From positions 806,001-870,000 of the forward strand of contig NZ_CP042429.1 of assembly GCF_007970465.1 (NCBI RefSeq): a DNA stretch of 64,000 bases. The letters are read 5' to 3'. Positions within the stretch are counted from its first letter, which is position 1. The number at the start of each line of letters is the position of its first letter. A model generated the notes under the pieces. That model had not been told where the DNA came from. It saw only the letters and a list, made by a program, of their open reading frames with translations, and did not search any database. This document shows, piece by piece, positions 37,413 through 46,386 of the stretch. Source of the stretch: Corynebacterium nuruki S6-4 (GTDB taxonomy: Bacteria > Actinomycetota > Actinomycetes > Mycobacteriales > Mycobacteriaceae). The translations under genes were made by a program, and so were the position numbers.

Positions 37413-38011
37413 AGTGTCCCCTTCGTCGACGGCACCCCCGTCACCCGTGGATCGGCCTCGGTCGCGGCGCGCAGGGCGCGGGCCACGGCCTTGAACTCCG
37501 CCTCGGTGATGTGGTGCGGGTCGCGGCCGTAGAGGCAGCGCACGTGCAGGGCGATCTTCGCGTTGAAGGCCAGCGACTCGAAGAAGTGCTGGTTGATCAC
37601 GGTGGCGTAGTGGCCGCCGATGACGGCGGAGACCATGGACTCCGGCTCACCGGTGCCGACGTAGTAGGGCCGGCCCGAGACATCGACGACGGCCTGGGCC
37701 AGCGTCTCGTCCATCGGGATCCAGGCGTCCGCGAACCGGCGGATGCCCTTCTTGTCGCCGAGGGCCTGACCGAAGGCCTGGCCCAGGACGATGGCCGTGT
37801 CCTCGACGGTGTGGTGGGCGTCCACCTCCGTGTCGCCGTCGGCGTGGACGGTGAGGTCGAAGGAGCCGTGCACGCCGAAGGCGGTCAGCATGTGGTCGAA
37901 GAAGGGCAGGCCGGTGGCGATGTCCACCTGACCGGTGCCGTCGAGGTCGATCTCGACGGTGATGGAGGATTCCTTCGTGGCGCGTTCGATCCGCGCGGTA
38001 CGGTTGCTCAC
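37409..38011 (-). CDS. hisB: Imidazoleglycerol-phosphate dehydratase
   Basis: 200-residue Mn-dependent dehydratase, the single-function form (no histidinol phosphatase domain). Metal motifs [14 protein letters not shown] and the second repeat [12 protein letters not shown], plus the substrate Glu near the N-terminal [13 protein letters not shown] strand (here [10 protein letters not shown]), are intact. GTG overlaps the hisC stop. Confidence 0.96.
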   Translation of the reverse strand: MSNRTARIERATKESSITVEIDLDGTGQVDIATGLPFFDHMLTAFGVHGSFDLTVHADGDTEVDAHHTVEDTAIVLGQAFGQALGDKKGIRRFADAWIPMDETLAQAVVDVSGRPYYVGTGEPESMVSAVIGGHYATVINQHFFESLAFNAKIALHVRCLYGRDPHHITEAEFKAVARALRAATEADPRVTGVPSTKGTL

Positions 38012-39120
38012 TTGTATTCTCCGATGATCTTGTCGGCGGCGGCGAGGAAGGCGTCGTTCTCCGCCGGCAGACCCACGGTCATCCGCAGGTGGCCGGGGAC
38101 GCCCACGTCCCGGATGAGGACGTCGAGGTCGAGGAACTTCTGCCACAGATCGTGGGCGTCGGCGTGGTCGGGGACGGCGAAGAAGACGAAGTTCGACTCA
38201 CTCGGCACCACCCGGTAGCCCAGGTCGGACAGGGCGGCGACGACGCGCACCCGCTCGTCGCGCAGCTTCGCGACGGTGGCGAGGGTCTCGTCGGCGTGCC
38301 GCAGGGCGACGGTCGCCGCCGCCTGCGACAGGGTGGACAGGTGGTACGGCAGGCGCACCAGCATGACCGCCTCGATGAAGGCCGGGTCGGCGACGAAGTA
38401 GCCCAGGCGGCCACCGGCGAAGTCGAAGGCCTTCGACATGGTGCGGGAGACCACCAGGGTCGCCGGGTAGTCGGCGAGCAGGGTGGTCGCACTCGGCTCG
38501 TCGGAGAACTCGGCGTAGGCCTCGTCGATGACGGCGATGCCGCCGACGGCCCGCTCCGCCTCGATGATGCGGCGCAGGTCGGCCAGCGGAGTGATCCCGC
38601 CGGTCGGGTTGTTGGGGGTGGTGACGAAGACGAGGTCGGGTTTCTGTTCCCCGATCTGTGCCACAGCCTTGTCCACGTCGACGGCGAAGTCCGCGCCGCT
38701 GCGGGGCACGTCGAGGAACTCCGTCTGCGTGCCGGCGGCGAGGATCGGGTGCATCGAGTAGCTGGGGGTGAAGCCCATCACCGAACGCCCCGGTCCGCCG
38801 AAGGCCTGCAGCAGCTGCTGCAGGACCTCGTTGGAGCCGTTGGCCGCCCACACCTGGTCGCGGGTGACCTCGACGTGGGTCTGGCGCGAGACGTAGGCGG
38901 CCAGTTCGTCGCGCAGTTCCACGGCGTCCCGCTCCGGGTAGCGGTTCAGCGTTGTCGCCAGGCGGCGGACCTCGGCGACGAGATCCTCCACCAGCCCCTC
39001 GCTCGGCGGGTACGGGTTCTCGTTCGTGTTGAGCTGGTTGGTGACGGTGAGCTGCGGGGCACCGTAGGCGGATTTCCCGCGCAGTTCCGGACGCAGCGGC
39101 AGGTCTTTCAAGTCGGTCAT
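38008..39120 (-). CDS. hisC: Histidinol-phosphate aminotransferase
   Basis: 370-residue class I/II PLP aminotransferase. [10 protein letters not shown] near the N-terminus, TPNNPTGG, the PLP Lys in [17 protein letters not shown] and the C-terminal Arg in GHLRMTVG are all present. Five bases after hisD; stop overlaps hisB. The same family member may also transaminate aromatic 2-oxoacids. Confidence 0.95.
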   Translation of the reverse strand: MTDLKDLPLRPELRGKSAYGAPQLTVTNQLNTNENPYPPSEGLVEDLVAEVRRLATTLNRYPERDAVELRDELAAYVSRQTHVEVTRDQVWAANGSNEVLQQLLQAFGGPGRSVMGFTPSYSMHPILAAGTQTEFLDVPRSGADFAVDVDKAVAQIGEQKPDLVFVTTPNNPTGGITPLADLRRIIEAERAVGGIAVIDEAYAEFSDEPSATTLLADYPATLVVSRTMSKAFDFAGGRLGYFVADPAFIEAVMLVRLPYHLSTLSQAAATVALRHADETLATVAKLRDERVRVVAALSDLGYRVVPSESNFVFFAVPDHADAHDLWQKFLDLDVLIRDVGVPGHLRMTVGLPAENDAFLAAADKIIGEYK

Positions 39121-39125
39121 CGCTC

Positions 39126-40442
39126 TCAGATCTCCGGGTTCTCGAAGCGGGCCTTCACGGCCTCACCGTGGGCCGGCAGCCGCTCGGCGTCCGCCAGCGT
39201 GGTGACCGTGTCGGCCACCTCCTGCAGGGCGGCACGGTCGTAGTTGATGACGTCGACGTGCTTGAGGAAGGTGTGCGTCGACAGTCCCGAGGAGTGCCTG
39301 GCGGTCCCCGACGTCGGCAGGACGTGGTTCGAGCCGGCGGCGTAGTCACCCAGCGGCACCGGCGAGTAGGGCCCGACGAAGATCGCGCCGGCGTTGGTGA
39401 TCCGTGCGGCGACCGCCGGGGCGTCCTGCGTCTGCACCTCGAGGTGCTCGGCGGCGTAGGCGTCCGCGACGCGGACCGACTCGTCGAGACTGTCGGTGAG
39501 GATGATGCCGGACTGCACACCGGTCAGCGCCTCCTCCACCCGGTCGTGGTTCAGGGTGACCTTGTAGCGCTCGGCGACCTCGGCGTCCACCGCATCGGCG
39601 AGCTCCACCGAATCGGTGATGAGCACCGAGGCGGCCATCGGGTCGTGCTCGGCCTGACTGATGAGGTCGTAGGCGACGGCCACCGGATTGGCCGAGGCGT
39701 CCGCCAGGACGGCGATCTCGGTGGGGCCGGCCTCCGCGTCGATGCCGACGACCGAGCGGCACAGCCGCTTGGCGGCGGTGACGAAGATGTTGCCGGGGCC
39801 GGTGATCATGTCGACCGGCGCCAGATCGGCGGCATCGTCACCGTAGGCCATCAGCGCGATGGCCTGGCCGCCGCCGACCGCCCAGATCTCGTCGACGCCG
39901 AGCAGCGAGCAGGCGGCGAGGACGGTGGGGTGCGGCCAGCCACCGCAGTCGGCCTGCGGCGGGGAGCAGACGACCAGCGAGCCGACACCGGCCTCCTGGG
40001 CGGGCACGACGTTCATGATCACCGAGGACGGGTAGACGGCCTTGCCGCCCGGGACGTAGAGCCCCACCCGGTTGACCGGGATCCACCGCTCGGAGACGAA
40101 CCCGCCGGGAGCGATCTCCGCGGTCACCGGCTCCGGGACCTGGGCGGCGTGGAAGGCGCGGACGCGGCGGATCGCCTCGGAGATGGCGGCGGTGACCGCC
40201 GGATCCAGGTTCTCGGTCGCCTCGGCGACCACCTCGGCCGGCACCCGCACGGACGCGGGACGCACATGGTCGAAGCTCTCCCCGTACTCGAGTGCCGCCT
40301 CGGCACCACGGTCGCGCACCGCCTCGACCACGGGGGTCACGGTCGGCAGGACATGGTCGATGTCCACGCCTCCACGGGGCAGGATGCGGCGGAGTTCGGC
40401 TGTCGAGGGGGTCGTGCCCCTCAGATCCAGACGAGTGAGCAT
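39126..40442 (-). CDS. hisD: Histidinol dehydrogenase
   Basis: Last two oxidations to histidine, zinc and NAD dependent. 438 residues. [30 protein letters not shown], the nucleotide/Zn motifs [11 protein letters not shown] and SQAEHDP (Gln/His ligands), and the C-terminal SSGLSTHTF are seen. First gene of the his-trp supraoperon. The -10 TAGAAT is at 40493-40488, giving a leader of roughly 40 bases with a GAGGAG ribosome site; too short for a histidine attenuator. Confidence 0.97.
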   Translation of the reverse strand: MLTRLDLRGTTPSTAELRRILPRGGVDIDHVLPTVTPVVEAVRDRGAEAALEYGESFDHVRPASVRVPAEVVAEATENLDPAVTAAISEAIRRVRAFHAAQVPEPVTAEIAPGGFVSERWIPVNRVGLYVPGGKAVYPSSVIMNVVPAQEAGVGSLVVCSPPQADCGGWPHPTVLAACSLLGVDEIWAVGGGQAIALMAYGDDAADLAPVDMITGPGNIFVTAAKRLCRSVVGIDAEAGPTEIAVLADASANPVAVAYDLISQAEHDPMAASVLITDSVELADAVDAEVAERYKVTLNHDRVEEALTGVQSGIILTDSLDESVRVADAYAAEHLEVQTQDAPAVAARITNAGAIFVGPYSPVPLGDYAAGSNHVLPTSGTARHSSGLSTHTFLKHVDVINYDRAALQEVADTVTTLADAERLPAHGEAVKARFENPEI

Positions 40443-40477
40443 GAGCTGGGATCGTCTCCTCGGGTGATGGTCGGGTA

Positions 40478-40498
40478 ACGTCTGCAGATTCTAGACGT
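40478..40498 (-). promoter_or_regulatory. hisD promoter with overlapping dyad
   Basis: On the minus strand TAGAAT (40493-40488) is the likely -10 box of the his-trp run. It is flanked by a perfect six-base inverted repeat, ACGTCT (40478-40483) and AGACGT (40493-40498), spanning 21 bases; an operator over the core promoter is plausible. Confidence 0.5.
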
Positions 40499-40536
40499 AG
40501 TGGACACAGGCGATAGGACGGAGGGTCTTGAGCACG

Positions 40537-42354
40537 ATGACGGATGCGGGGCAGGGCGGGGACCGACAGGGGATCACGGAGCTGCTGGCGGCCTCGGTCG
40601 CGGCGGCCCGCGCCGGCGACCACGCGACAGCCTGGCGACTGACCAGCGAGTTCGGCACCCGGTTCTGGCTGGTGGAGGCCGATGAGCTTCCTACCGACCT
40701 GCCGACGGTGCAGCGCACCGAATTCCACGTGCTGCGGGCGGCGGCGGCCGACCGGATGGAACTCCACGATGACACGGTCACCGAGGTCCGCGCGTGGCGG
40801 GAGCTGGCGACCGCCGCCGGGGACGCCCCCTCGGCGGCCCTGGCACTGTCCTCCCTCTGTCTCGTCGCCATGGTCGTCGAGAGCGACGACGCCCCGGTCA
40901 CCACCGGACTCGCCCCCGCCGACGTGCTGCTCTCCGAACTGGCGGTGGAGATCGGCAACGCCGGCGCCGGGCTGGCTTCCGGGGGCTCAGCGGCGTCCGG
41001 GCCGTCCGGGGCTGCGGGGGACGCGCCGGCGCCGCGGCACGTCCGGGTGTGCCTGTCGCTGGCCGCGATGGCCGGTCTGACCTGCGCCACCTCGGTCGAG
41101 AACGCCGCGATGCGGACCCGGTTCCGGGAGCTGAGCGCCCGGTTCACCTCCGACAGCGTCCAGCCGGGCGACCGGATGCTCACCGAGGCCCAGCAGCTCT
41201 ACGCCGACGGCCGCACCGACGAGGCCGTCGCCCTGGTCACCGGCCAGCTGGCGACCCTGGACCCGCAGGTCTCCCCCACCCGTGCCTACGAGGCCCACGA
41301 CCTGCTCGGCTACTTCGCCCTCACCGCCGGGGAGGTGCCCGAGGACATGGACACCACCGGGGTGCTGGAGCACTGGCGGGCCTGCGCCGAGATCGCCCTG
41401 GAAATCGGCGCCCCGCTGGAGGGCATGCACCGGGCGGAGCAGGTGTGCCAGCTGCTCAACGCCGACGGCGACTACGACGCCGCCCATGATCTGGCCCGGC
41501 GCTACAGCACCGCACTGCAGGGCGCGCCGGTGAGCCCGGCCCTGCTGAACCTGCGGGCGGTGCAGGCCCGGTCGGCGCTGGGTGCCGGACTGCCCGACGA
41601 GGCGTACGCCCTGGCCGTGGCCACGGCGGACTGGTCGACGCTGACCCCGGACTCCGAACGCACCCTGGCCTGCCTGTCGATCGCCACGATGGCGGCGGAG
41701 GAGGCCGGGGTGGCCGGGGCGGGCTCGGGCGACGGGGCCGACTCCGTGGCCGACTCCGGGGAGACGGTCGTGGCCCTGCTGGAGCGGGCGGCGTCCCTGC
41801 ACCTGGACCGGGGTGAGGGCATCGCCGCGGCGCAGGTGCTGCGCACCGCCGCCCGGGAGCGGTGCGCCGCCGGGGCGTTCTCGCGGGCGGTGGAGCTGAT
41901 GGAGCGGGCCCGGCAGGTGCTGGAGGATCCGGTCACCTCCGCCACGCATTCGGTGGACACCGACGGCGACATGCTCACCTGGCATCTGGCGGACTGGAAC
42001 GAGGACATGTCGGCGGTGTGGGAGATGAGTGACCGACCGGACCTCGCGGTGGGCTACGCGGAGCGGGCCGCCCGGCTGTTCCGGGACGCCTACGACCACT
42101 CCGGCGCGGCGCTGAACTGGGTCAGTGCGGCGGAGCTGTACCTCGGGCAGGGCGACGGTGCGGCCTGTGACCGGGCACTGGATCTGGCGCACGGTGAGCT
42201 GCTCAGTGTGTCGGGCGGGACCGACGGTGCCGGCGGTGCCGGCGGGAGCACCGGGGCGAGCGGGGCGACCGGGGCTCCGGGTTCCGCCGTCGACCCGGGC
42301 GAGGACGCCGCCTGGGAGGGCTACCACGCCCTGCGCAACCTGCGGCAGGAGTAG
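40537..42354 (+). CDS. Large helical-repeat (TPR-like) protein of unknown function
   Basis: 605 residues. Almost wholly alpha-helical with Ala/Leu/Glu-rich 34-40 residue periods (for example around AQQLYADGRTDEAVALVTGQL, AQVLRTAARERCAAGAFSRA, GYAERAARLFRDAYDHSG), the look of tetratricopeptide repeats; no catalytic motif, signal peptide or membrane segment. Two Gly/Ser/Ala-rich disordered stretches (about 150-170 and 565-590). I chose the ATG at 40537, eleven bases after GGACGGAGGG; a TTG at 40528 is too close to that site. Divergent from hisD. A scaffold or regulator role is possible. Confidence 0.75.
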   Translation: MTDAGQGGDRQGITELLAASVAAARAGDHATAWRLTSEFGTRFWLVEADELPTDLPTVQRTEFHVLRAAAADRMELHDDTVTEVRAWRELATAAGDAPSAALALSSLCLVAMVVESDDAPVTTGLAPADVLLSELAVEIGNAGAGLASGGSAASGPSGAAGDAPAPRHVRVCLSLAAMAGLTCATSVENAAMRTRFRELSARFTSDSVQPGDRMLTEAQQLYADGRTDEAVALVTGQLATLDPQVSPTRAYEAHDLLGYFALTAGEVPEDMDTTGVLEHWRACAEIALEIGAPLEGMHRAEQVCQLLNADGDYDAAHDLARRYSTALQGAPVSPALLNLRAVQARSALGAGLPDEAYALAVATADWSTLTPDSERTLACLSIATMAAEEAGVAGAGSGDGADSVADSGETVVALLERAASLHLDRGEGIAAAQVLRTAARERCAAGAFSRAVELMERARQVLEDPVTSATHSVDTDGDMLTWHLADWNEDMSAVWEMSDRPDLAVGYAERAARLFRDAYDHSGAALNWVSAAELYLGQGDGAACDRALDLAHGELLSVSGGTDGAGGAGGSTGASGATGAPGSAVDPGEDAAWEGYHALRNLRQE

Positions 42355-42388
42355 TTTCCCCGGGGCGCTACTCGCCGTTCGCCGGTGC

Positions 42389-42457
42389 ATCCGTCAACTC
42401 GAGCACGGGTGACGTGAACAGTGTGGTGCGCGAGCTTTCCTGCTCGAGTTGACGGAT
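42389..42457. repeat. 17-bp perfect inverted repeat
   Basis: ATCCGTCAACTCGAGCA at 42389-42405 is exactly mirrored at 42441-42457 around a 35-base spacer. The arms are too far apart for a classical terminator; an operator pair, small RNA hairpin or remnant of a mobile element are options. Confidence 0.75.
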
Positions 42458-42578
42458 CGCTGCGGTGTGGCCGTCGCCGGGCGCTCCCGACACAGCTTCC
42501 CCACGTCCCGGGCCCGCGCCCCGCCGCCGATGCTCCGGCCGCCCTACCCGCCCCTACCTGCCCCTGCCGCCTGGGCCC

Positions 42579-42669
42579 GCCTTCAGTTCGGGTCCGCTGC
42601 CTTCAGTCCGTGTCGGTCCGCGGCCTCCCGCGCGACACTAACTGAAGGCGCCCGACCCGAACTGAAGGC
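42579..42669. repeat. Inverted repeat with 37-base arms
   Basis: Arms 42579-42615 and 42633-42669 match at 32 of 37 positions around a 17-base loop. The first 16 base pairs (starting GCCTTCAGTTCGGGTC) are perfect. GCCTTCAGT occurs twice in each arm, so each arm is itself a diverged direct repeat. The folded element would be a very stable hairpin or cruciform. Confidence 0.8.
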
Positions 42670-42790
42670 ACTGCGACGGCGTCCCCGGCCCCGAAGCTCC
42701 GGGCGCCGACACCGGACGCCAGTACCGGGGACGCCGGGGCCGGACGCCGACACCGGACTCCAGTGCCAGACGCCGAGCCGGACGCCGGGG

Positions 42791-43546
42791 TCAGGCCTGG
42801 CCGGTGATGCGGTCGACCTGGCTCTGGGCGACCCCGATGAGCAGCTGCGGGTCGGTGCCCGCGGTACCGCTGACCCGGAAGTGGACCGCGCCGACGCTGC
42901 CGATGATGACCGGGACCGTGCCGAACTCCTCCGGTGCACCCTCTCCCCCGGTGACGGTGACGACGTGGACGTTGTCGGCACCCTTGACTTCACCGTCACT
43001 GCGCTCGGCGTGGAACGTGGCGACATGCTCGCCGCCGTTCTCGTCGAGGTCCGTGGTGGTCTGGGTGAAGGTCGCACAGTCGGCGGGATCGTCGGGCAGC
43101 TGGACGGTTCCCTCGCCGTCTCCGGTGGTGACGACCGCGTCGATGACGGTCGGCTGATCACCGCCGTCGTCGTTCGGGGTCAGCTCGGCCGCCGCCATGG
43201 TCTCCGGGTTGTGGTGGAGCTGGGACATGAGTTCGAGGTTGTTGACGAGCAGTCCCGCGCACTGTGCCGGGTCGGCGACGGTGCCGACATTCCAGGAGTC
43301 GATCTCCCCGATGGTGGCGTCCGGATCCTCGCTGGTGGCGAAGAGGTCGGCGATGTTCAGCCACCCGAACCCGGCCGGGGCGTCCTCGGCGGTGAGCATC
43401 ATGTCGGCGGGGTTCGTGGAGACGGGGGTCCGCGGCGCGGCGGAATCCCCGGCAGACGAGTCGTCGTCGGACCCGCAGGCGGCGAGGGGGACGGCGAGAA
43501 GGAGGGCCGCACCGGCGGCGGCAGTGGTTTTCCGGGTGAACGTCAT
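42791..43546 (-). CDS. Secreted lipoprotein, function unknown
   Basis: 251 residues from ATG 43546. Lipoprotein signal MTFTRKTTAAAG plus hydrophobic core and lipobox LAAC (Cys24), then a Ser/Asp linker. The mature domain (about 45-251) is alpha/beta with two Cys (about 94 and 153) that could form a disulfide and resembles the mycobacterial PknH-sensor-like/DUF5642 lipoprotein type; that likeness is only an impression. Start supported by TAATGT eight bases upstream (leaderless). Confidence 0.75.
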   Translation of the reverse strand: MTFTRKTTAAAGAALLLAVPLAACGSDDDSSAGDSAAPRTPVSTNPADMMLTAEDAPAGFGWLNIADLFATSEDPDATIGEIDSWNVGTVADPAQCAGLLVNNLELMSQLHHNPETMAAAELTPNDDGGDQPTVIDAVVTTGDGEGTVQLPDDPADCATFTQTTTDLDENGGEHVATFHAERSDGEVKGADNVHVVTVTGGEGAPEEFGTVPVIIGSVGAVHFRVSGTAGTDPQLLIGVAQSQVDRITGQA

Positions 43547-43618
43547 GACCGTGAACATTACCGCATCAGTCACACAGGCCACACTGAGAGCATCCGCAAC
43601 AGCGCTCAGTCACGGTGG

Positions 43619-44146
43619 TCAGTCAGCAGCGCGCCCGAACAGGCGGTCCGGACTGAACAGGACACACACCCAGTAGACGACCAGCGCCGCCGCCGGAGCC
43701 ACGGCCAGACCCACCCCGCCCGAAACCTTCCCGACCACGGTGAACTCGGCACCCGGCCGAAGATCCGGATCACCGCCCGAACCGTGCAGCATATCGGCGA
43801 AATGGTTGCCGAACAGCAGGAACACCGCCGCCCCCGCCAGGGCGACGACAACCGCCAGCAGCATCCCGACGATCCCCCGCAGCCGGGGCGCCCGGGCGAA
43901 GGCCCAGCCGCCGAACACCGCGGCGAGCGCGGCAGTGACCAGGACGAAGACACCGAACGAGGTCACCGCGGCACCCGAGCCACCGGTCACGGCGATCGCG
44001 TCACCGCTGTCGGTGACCGTGCCGGTCGTCACCGGATGCCACCAGCCCCACAGCAGACCGGCGACGATGAACGCCACCAGCCCGACCACGGTGACCTTGG
44101 CACCCTGACTGACCGGCGGGTTCGGCCGCTTCACACGTCCCCTCAT
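43619..44146 (-). CDS. Small membrane protein
   Basis: 175 residues with four hydrophobic helices (about 18-36, 60-82, 90-112, 140-165). A short extracytoplasmic loop with HPVTTGTVTDSGD lies after the first helix. Begins MRGRVKRPNPPVSQ, a basic cytoplasmic start. ATG overlaps the stop of the upstream lipoprotein gene (ATGA), so the two are translated together. No family recognised. Confidence 0.7.
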   Translation of the reverse strand: MRGRVKRPNPPVSQGAKVTVVGLVAFIVAGLLWGWWHPVTTGTVTDSGDAIAVTGGSGAAVTSFGVFVLVTAALAAVFGGWAFARAPRLRGIVGMLLAVVVALAGAAVFLLFGNHFADMLHGSGGDPDLRPGAEFTVVGKVSGGVGLAVAPAAALVVYWVCVLFSPDRLFGRAAD

Positions 44147-44868
44147 GCGGTCGGGCAGATCTTCCAGGCCCCGCCCTCACGCTGGTACGTCGCCGGCGAA
44201 CTCGAGGGCTGACCGTTGACGGTGCCGTTGGTGACCGCGGTGGCGTGGTCGCCGTCGATCCGGATGTCATCGACGGAATCCACGGTGATCTGCGCGTTCA
44301 CGTCGTGGTCGTCGGTGCGCGTCCGGTCGACCTCGCCCTGCAGGGCGTCCCGCCCGCCGCGGCTGTCGATGTAGGCGGCGCAGTAGTTGTCGAGGGTGTA
44401 CTGGTCGAAGTCGGCCTGGGAACGCTGGTCCGCCATCCCCCGGACCACCGCGGTGATGGCGGCGGCGTCATCACCGCCGGCCGCCGGGGCGGGCGCCCCA
44501 CCGTCGCGACGGGCACCGTCGCCGGCACCGCCGTCAGGGTGCTGCGGATCCGCGCCGGGGTGCCCGGGGTCTCCGGGACGCCCCGGCTCCGACGGATCGC
44601 CCGGCTCCCCCGGCTTCTCCGACCCGGTGGACGGAGCGGCCGACGTGGATGCCGCAGAGGAGCCGGCCCCGCGCGAGGCGGTGGCGGAGGAGTGCGACGA
44701 CCCTGCCGCGGAACTGTCGGTCGAGCTGTCCGAATCATCGTCCGAGCCACAGGCGGCGAGGACCAGCGATCCGGCGGCGACGGCGGCCAGCGCGGCACGC
44801 CGCAGCCGCCGCGCGGGACCGCCGGTGTGGCGGAGGCGGGCACTGGTGCGGGGACTGGGCAATGACAT
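44143..44868 (-). CDS. Lipoprotein with disordered Pro/Gly linker
   Basis: 241 residues from ATG 44868. Signal peptide with twin-Arg-like basic n-region and lipobox VLAAC (Cys40); then about 90 residues of Ser/Gly/Pro/Asp low complexity including GEPGDPSEPGRPGDPGHPG, and a C-terminal domain (about 140-241) of the small SnoaL/NTF2-like, nuclear-transport-factor-type size, with two Cys. This tether-plus-domain layout is common in cell-envelope lipoproteins. Co-translated with the small membrane protein. Divergent from TetR. Confidence 0.75.
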   Translation of the reverse strand: MSLPSPRTSARLRHTGGPARRLRRAALAAVAAGSLVLAACGSDDDSDSSTDSSAAGSSHSSATASRGAGSSAASTSAAPSTGSEKPGEPGDPSEPGRPGDPGHPGADPQHPDGGAGDGARRDGGAPAPAAGGDDAAAITAVVRGMADQRSQADFDQYTLDNYCAAYIDSRGGRDALQGEVDRTRTDDHDVNAQITVDSVDDIRIDGDHATAVTNGTVNGQPSSSPATYQREGGAWKICPTA

Positions 44869-44894
44869 GGGAACACCTTTCCGAGAAGTCCGTC

Positions 44895-44910
44895 GTGTCC
44901 GGTACGACAC
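44895..44910. promoter_or_regulatory. Possible TetR operator
   Basis: GTGTC-CGGTAC-GACAC, a 16-base imperfect palindrome between the lipoprotein and TetR genes. It overlaps a minus-strand TAGTGT that could be the lipoprotein -10 box, so repression by the divergent TetR is plausible. Confidence 0.35.
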
Positions 44911-44993
44911 TACATCCCCTGCCCCATCGTCCCCGCCGTCACCGACGTTAACCGGCACGTGTCCCCGGCATCCGCCCCGGTACACTCTGGGCC

Positions 44994-45497
44994 GTGACCC
45001 TCAACCGTGACCGCATCCTGTCCGCCGCGTTCGACATCCTCGACGAGTACGGCCTCGGCGACCTCAGCATGCGTCGGCTGGCCCGCACCCTCGATGTCGC
45101 CCCCGGCGCCCTGTACTGGCATTTCCCCAGTAAGCAGGAGCTTCTCGGCGGGATCGCCGACCGGATCCTCGATGCCCCGGTCCCCGACGATGCCCGGCAG
45201 GCCGCCGCCGCCATCCTCGACCGGCTGCTCGCCACCCGCGACGGGGCGGAGATCGTCGCCGCCGCCCTGGCCACCGGCACGGTCAGCCGGGACCCCGCCG
45301 CGGAGCTCGCCGCCACCCTCGACGGCGCCACCGACGACCCGGCGCTGGCCGGCTGGGTACTGTCCCGCTACCTGCTCGGTGCCGCCCAGGATGTGCAGAC
45401 CGCCCGCGCCGCCGGGGTGGAGCCCCGGACCGTCGACGAGGTGCTGGCGGGCGTCGGGCTCATCGTCGCCGGAGCTACAATCGGTCACCATGAGTGA
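44994..45497 (+). CDS. Short TetR family regulator
   Basis: 167 residues, short for the family. HTH domain (about 5-50) is clear: RDRILSAAFDILDEYG, LSMRRLARTLDVAPGALYWHF, PSKQELLGGI. The C-terminal domain is only about 110 residues. GTG start seven bases after TACACT (44981-44986): leaderless. Its last eight bases overlap the BRCT protein's start. Divergent from a lipoprotein/membrane protein pair that is a plausible target. Confidence 0.85.
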   Translation: MTLNRDRILSAAFDILDEYGLGDLSMRRLARTLDVAPGALYWHFPSKQELLGGIADRILDAPVPDDARQAAAAILDRLLATRDGAEIVAAALATGTVSRDPAAELAATLDGATDDPALAGWVLSRYLLGAAQDVQTARAAGVEPRTVDEVLAGVGLIVAGATIGHHE

Positions 45498-46371
45498 CGC
45501 GACGACTCCCCCGGTCATCACCGCCCACGCGGCCTCGGTCGAGGTCAGCGACGACGGCGTCCGGATCGAGCGGACCCCGATGGGCAGTACCCTCACCGAC
45601 GCCGAATTCTCCTTCCCCGCGACCGCGCTGCGCGGCTGGTACCGCAACGCCCCCACCGCCACCGACCCCGGCTGGATCCAGTTCAGCCTCGCCGGCGACA
45701 CCCCGGACGGCTACCTCGCCCGCCCGGTCCGCGGGTACCCCGCCACCCACGGGGCACCGAACATCGTCGCCTTCGCCCCCGGACAGCTCGAGCAGTTCGC
45801 CGATCTCGACCGGGCGTTGACGAACCTGCAGGCCGGCTACCCGCTCGGCGCCGCCACCCCGGTCCCGGAGGACGCCGCCCCGGCCCCCGCGGCCACCACC
45901 GCCCCCTCGACGGCCTCACCGGACCAGGCGACGGCGCAGAAGGCGGAGACCGCGACCCCGGCCGCCGCGGCGTCCCCGAAGAAGAAGTCCGGCGGGAAGG
46001 GCAACCCCGGCTGGAAGCGGGTCTCCACCCCCGACGTGGTGCCCGAACCCGACCTCACCGCGGACGCCAACGGGCCGGTCTTCGGCCAGAACGTCACCGT
46101 CACCGGCGATGTGGAGCCCTATGACAAGGGCGAGATCTGGGACATGATCGCCGCGGCCGGCGGCACCGTCGGCAAGAATGTCACGAAGAAGACGACCGCC
46201 CTCGTCATCGGCTCCTGGGGCTCGACGACCAGCAAGGAGAAGCGTGCCCGGGAGCTGCGGGACAAGGGCCAGGACATCGCCCTGTGGAGCCTCGACGAGT
46301 TCCTGACGAAGGTCGGCCGGCAGCCCCGCCCGGATCTGGACGAGGTCCGGGGAACCGACGCGCCCTTCTGA
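45490..46371 (+). CDS. BRCT-domain protein
   Basis: 293 residues. C-terminal BRCT domain (about 195-280): GPVFGQNVTVTGDV, a GGTVGKNVTKKTTALVIG core and the ALWSLDEFL closing helix. BRCT folds bind DNA ends or phosphoproteins and in bacteria are found in ligase and PolIII epsilon-like proteins. The N-terminal 125 residues form an unknown beta-rich domain (RGWYRNAPTATDPGW) and the 60-residue middle is a disordered Ala/Thr/Lys linker. The start overlaps the TetR stop by eight bases, so they are coupled. Confidence 0.8.
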   Translation: MSDATTPPVITAHAASVEVSDDGVRIERTPMGSTLTDAEFSFPATALRGWYRNAPTATDPGWIQFSLAGDTPDGYLARPVRGYPATHGAPNIVAFAPGQLEQFADLDRALTNLQAGYPLGAATPVPEDAAPAPAATTAPSTASPDQATAQKAETATPAAAASPKKKSGGKGNPGWKRVSTPDVVPEPDLTADANGPVFGQNVTVTGDVEPYDKGEIWDMIAAAGGTVGKNVTKKTTALVIGSWGSTTSKEKRARELRDKGQDIALWSLDEFLTKVGRQPRPDLDEVRGTDAPF

Positions 46372-46386
46372 GCGTCTGTCAGGGGT

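Larger units (their letters stand above)
42355..42790. other. 436-base intergenic region with inverted repeats
   Basis: Gap between two convergent genes. It holds a 17-bp perfect inverted repeat (42389-42457), an imperfect one with 37-base arms (42579-42669), and, at 42718-42790, several copies of GGACGCC/GACGCCGG-type octamers. I see no credible protein frame and no tRNA or known RNA. Confidence 0.7.

Noticed and set aside
40443..40487. Histidine-leader attenuator before hisD
   Set aside because: The leader from the -10 box to the ATG is only about 40 bases, too short for a leader peptide and alternative hairpins.
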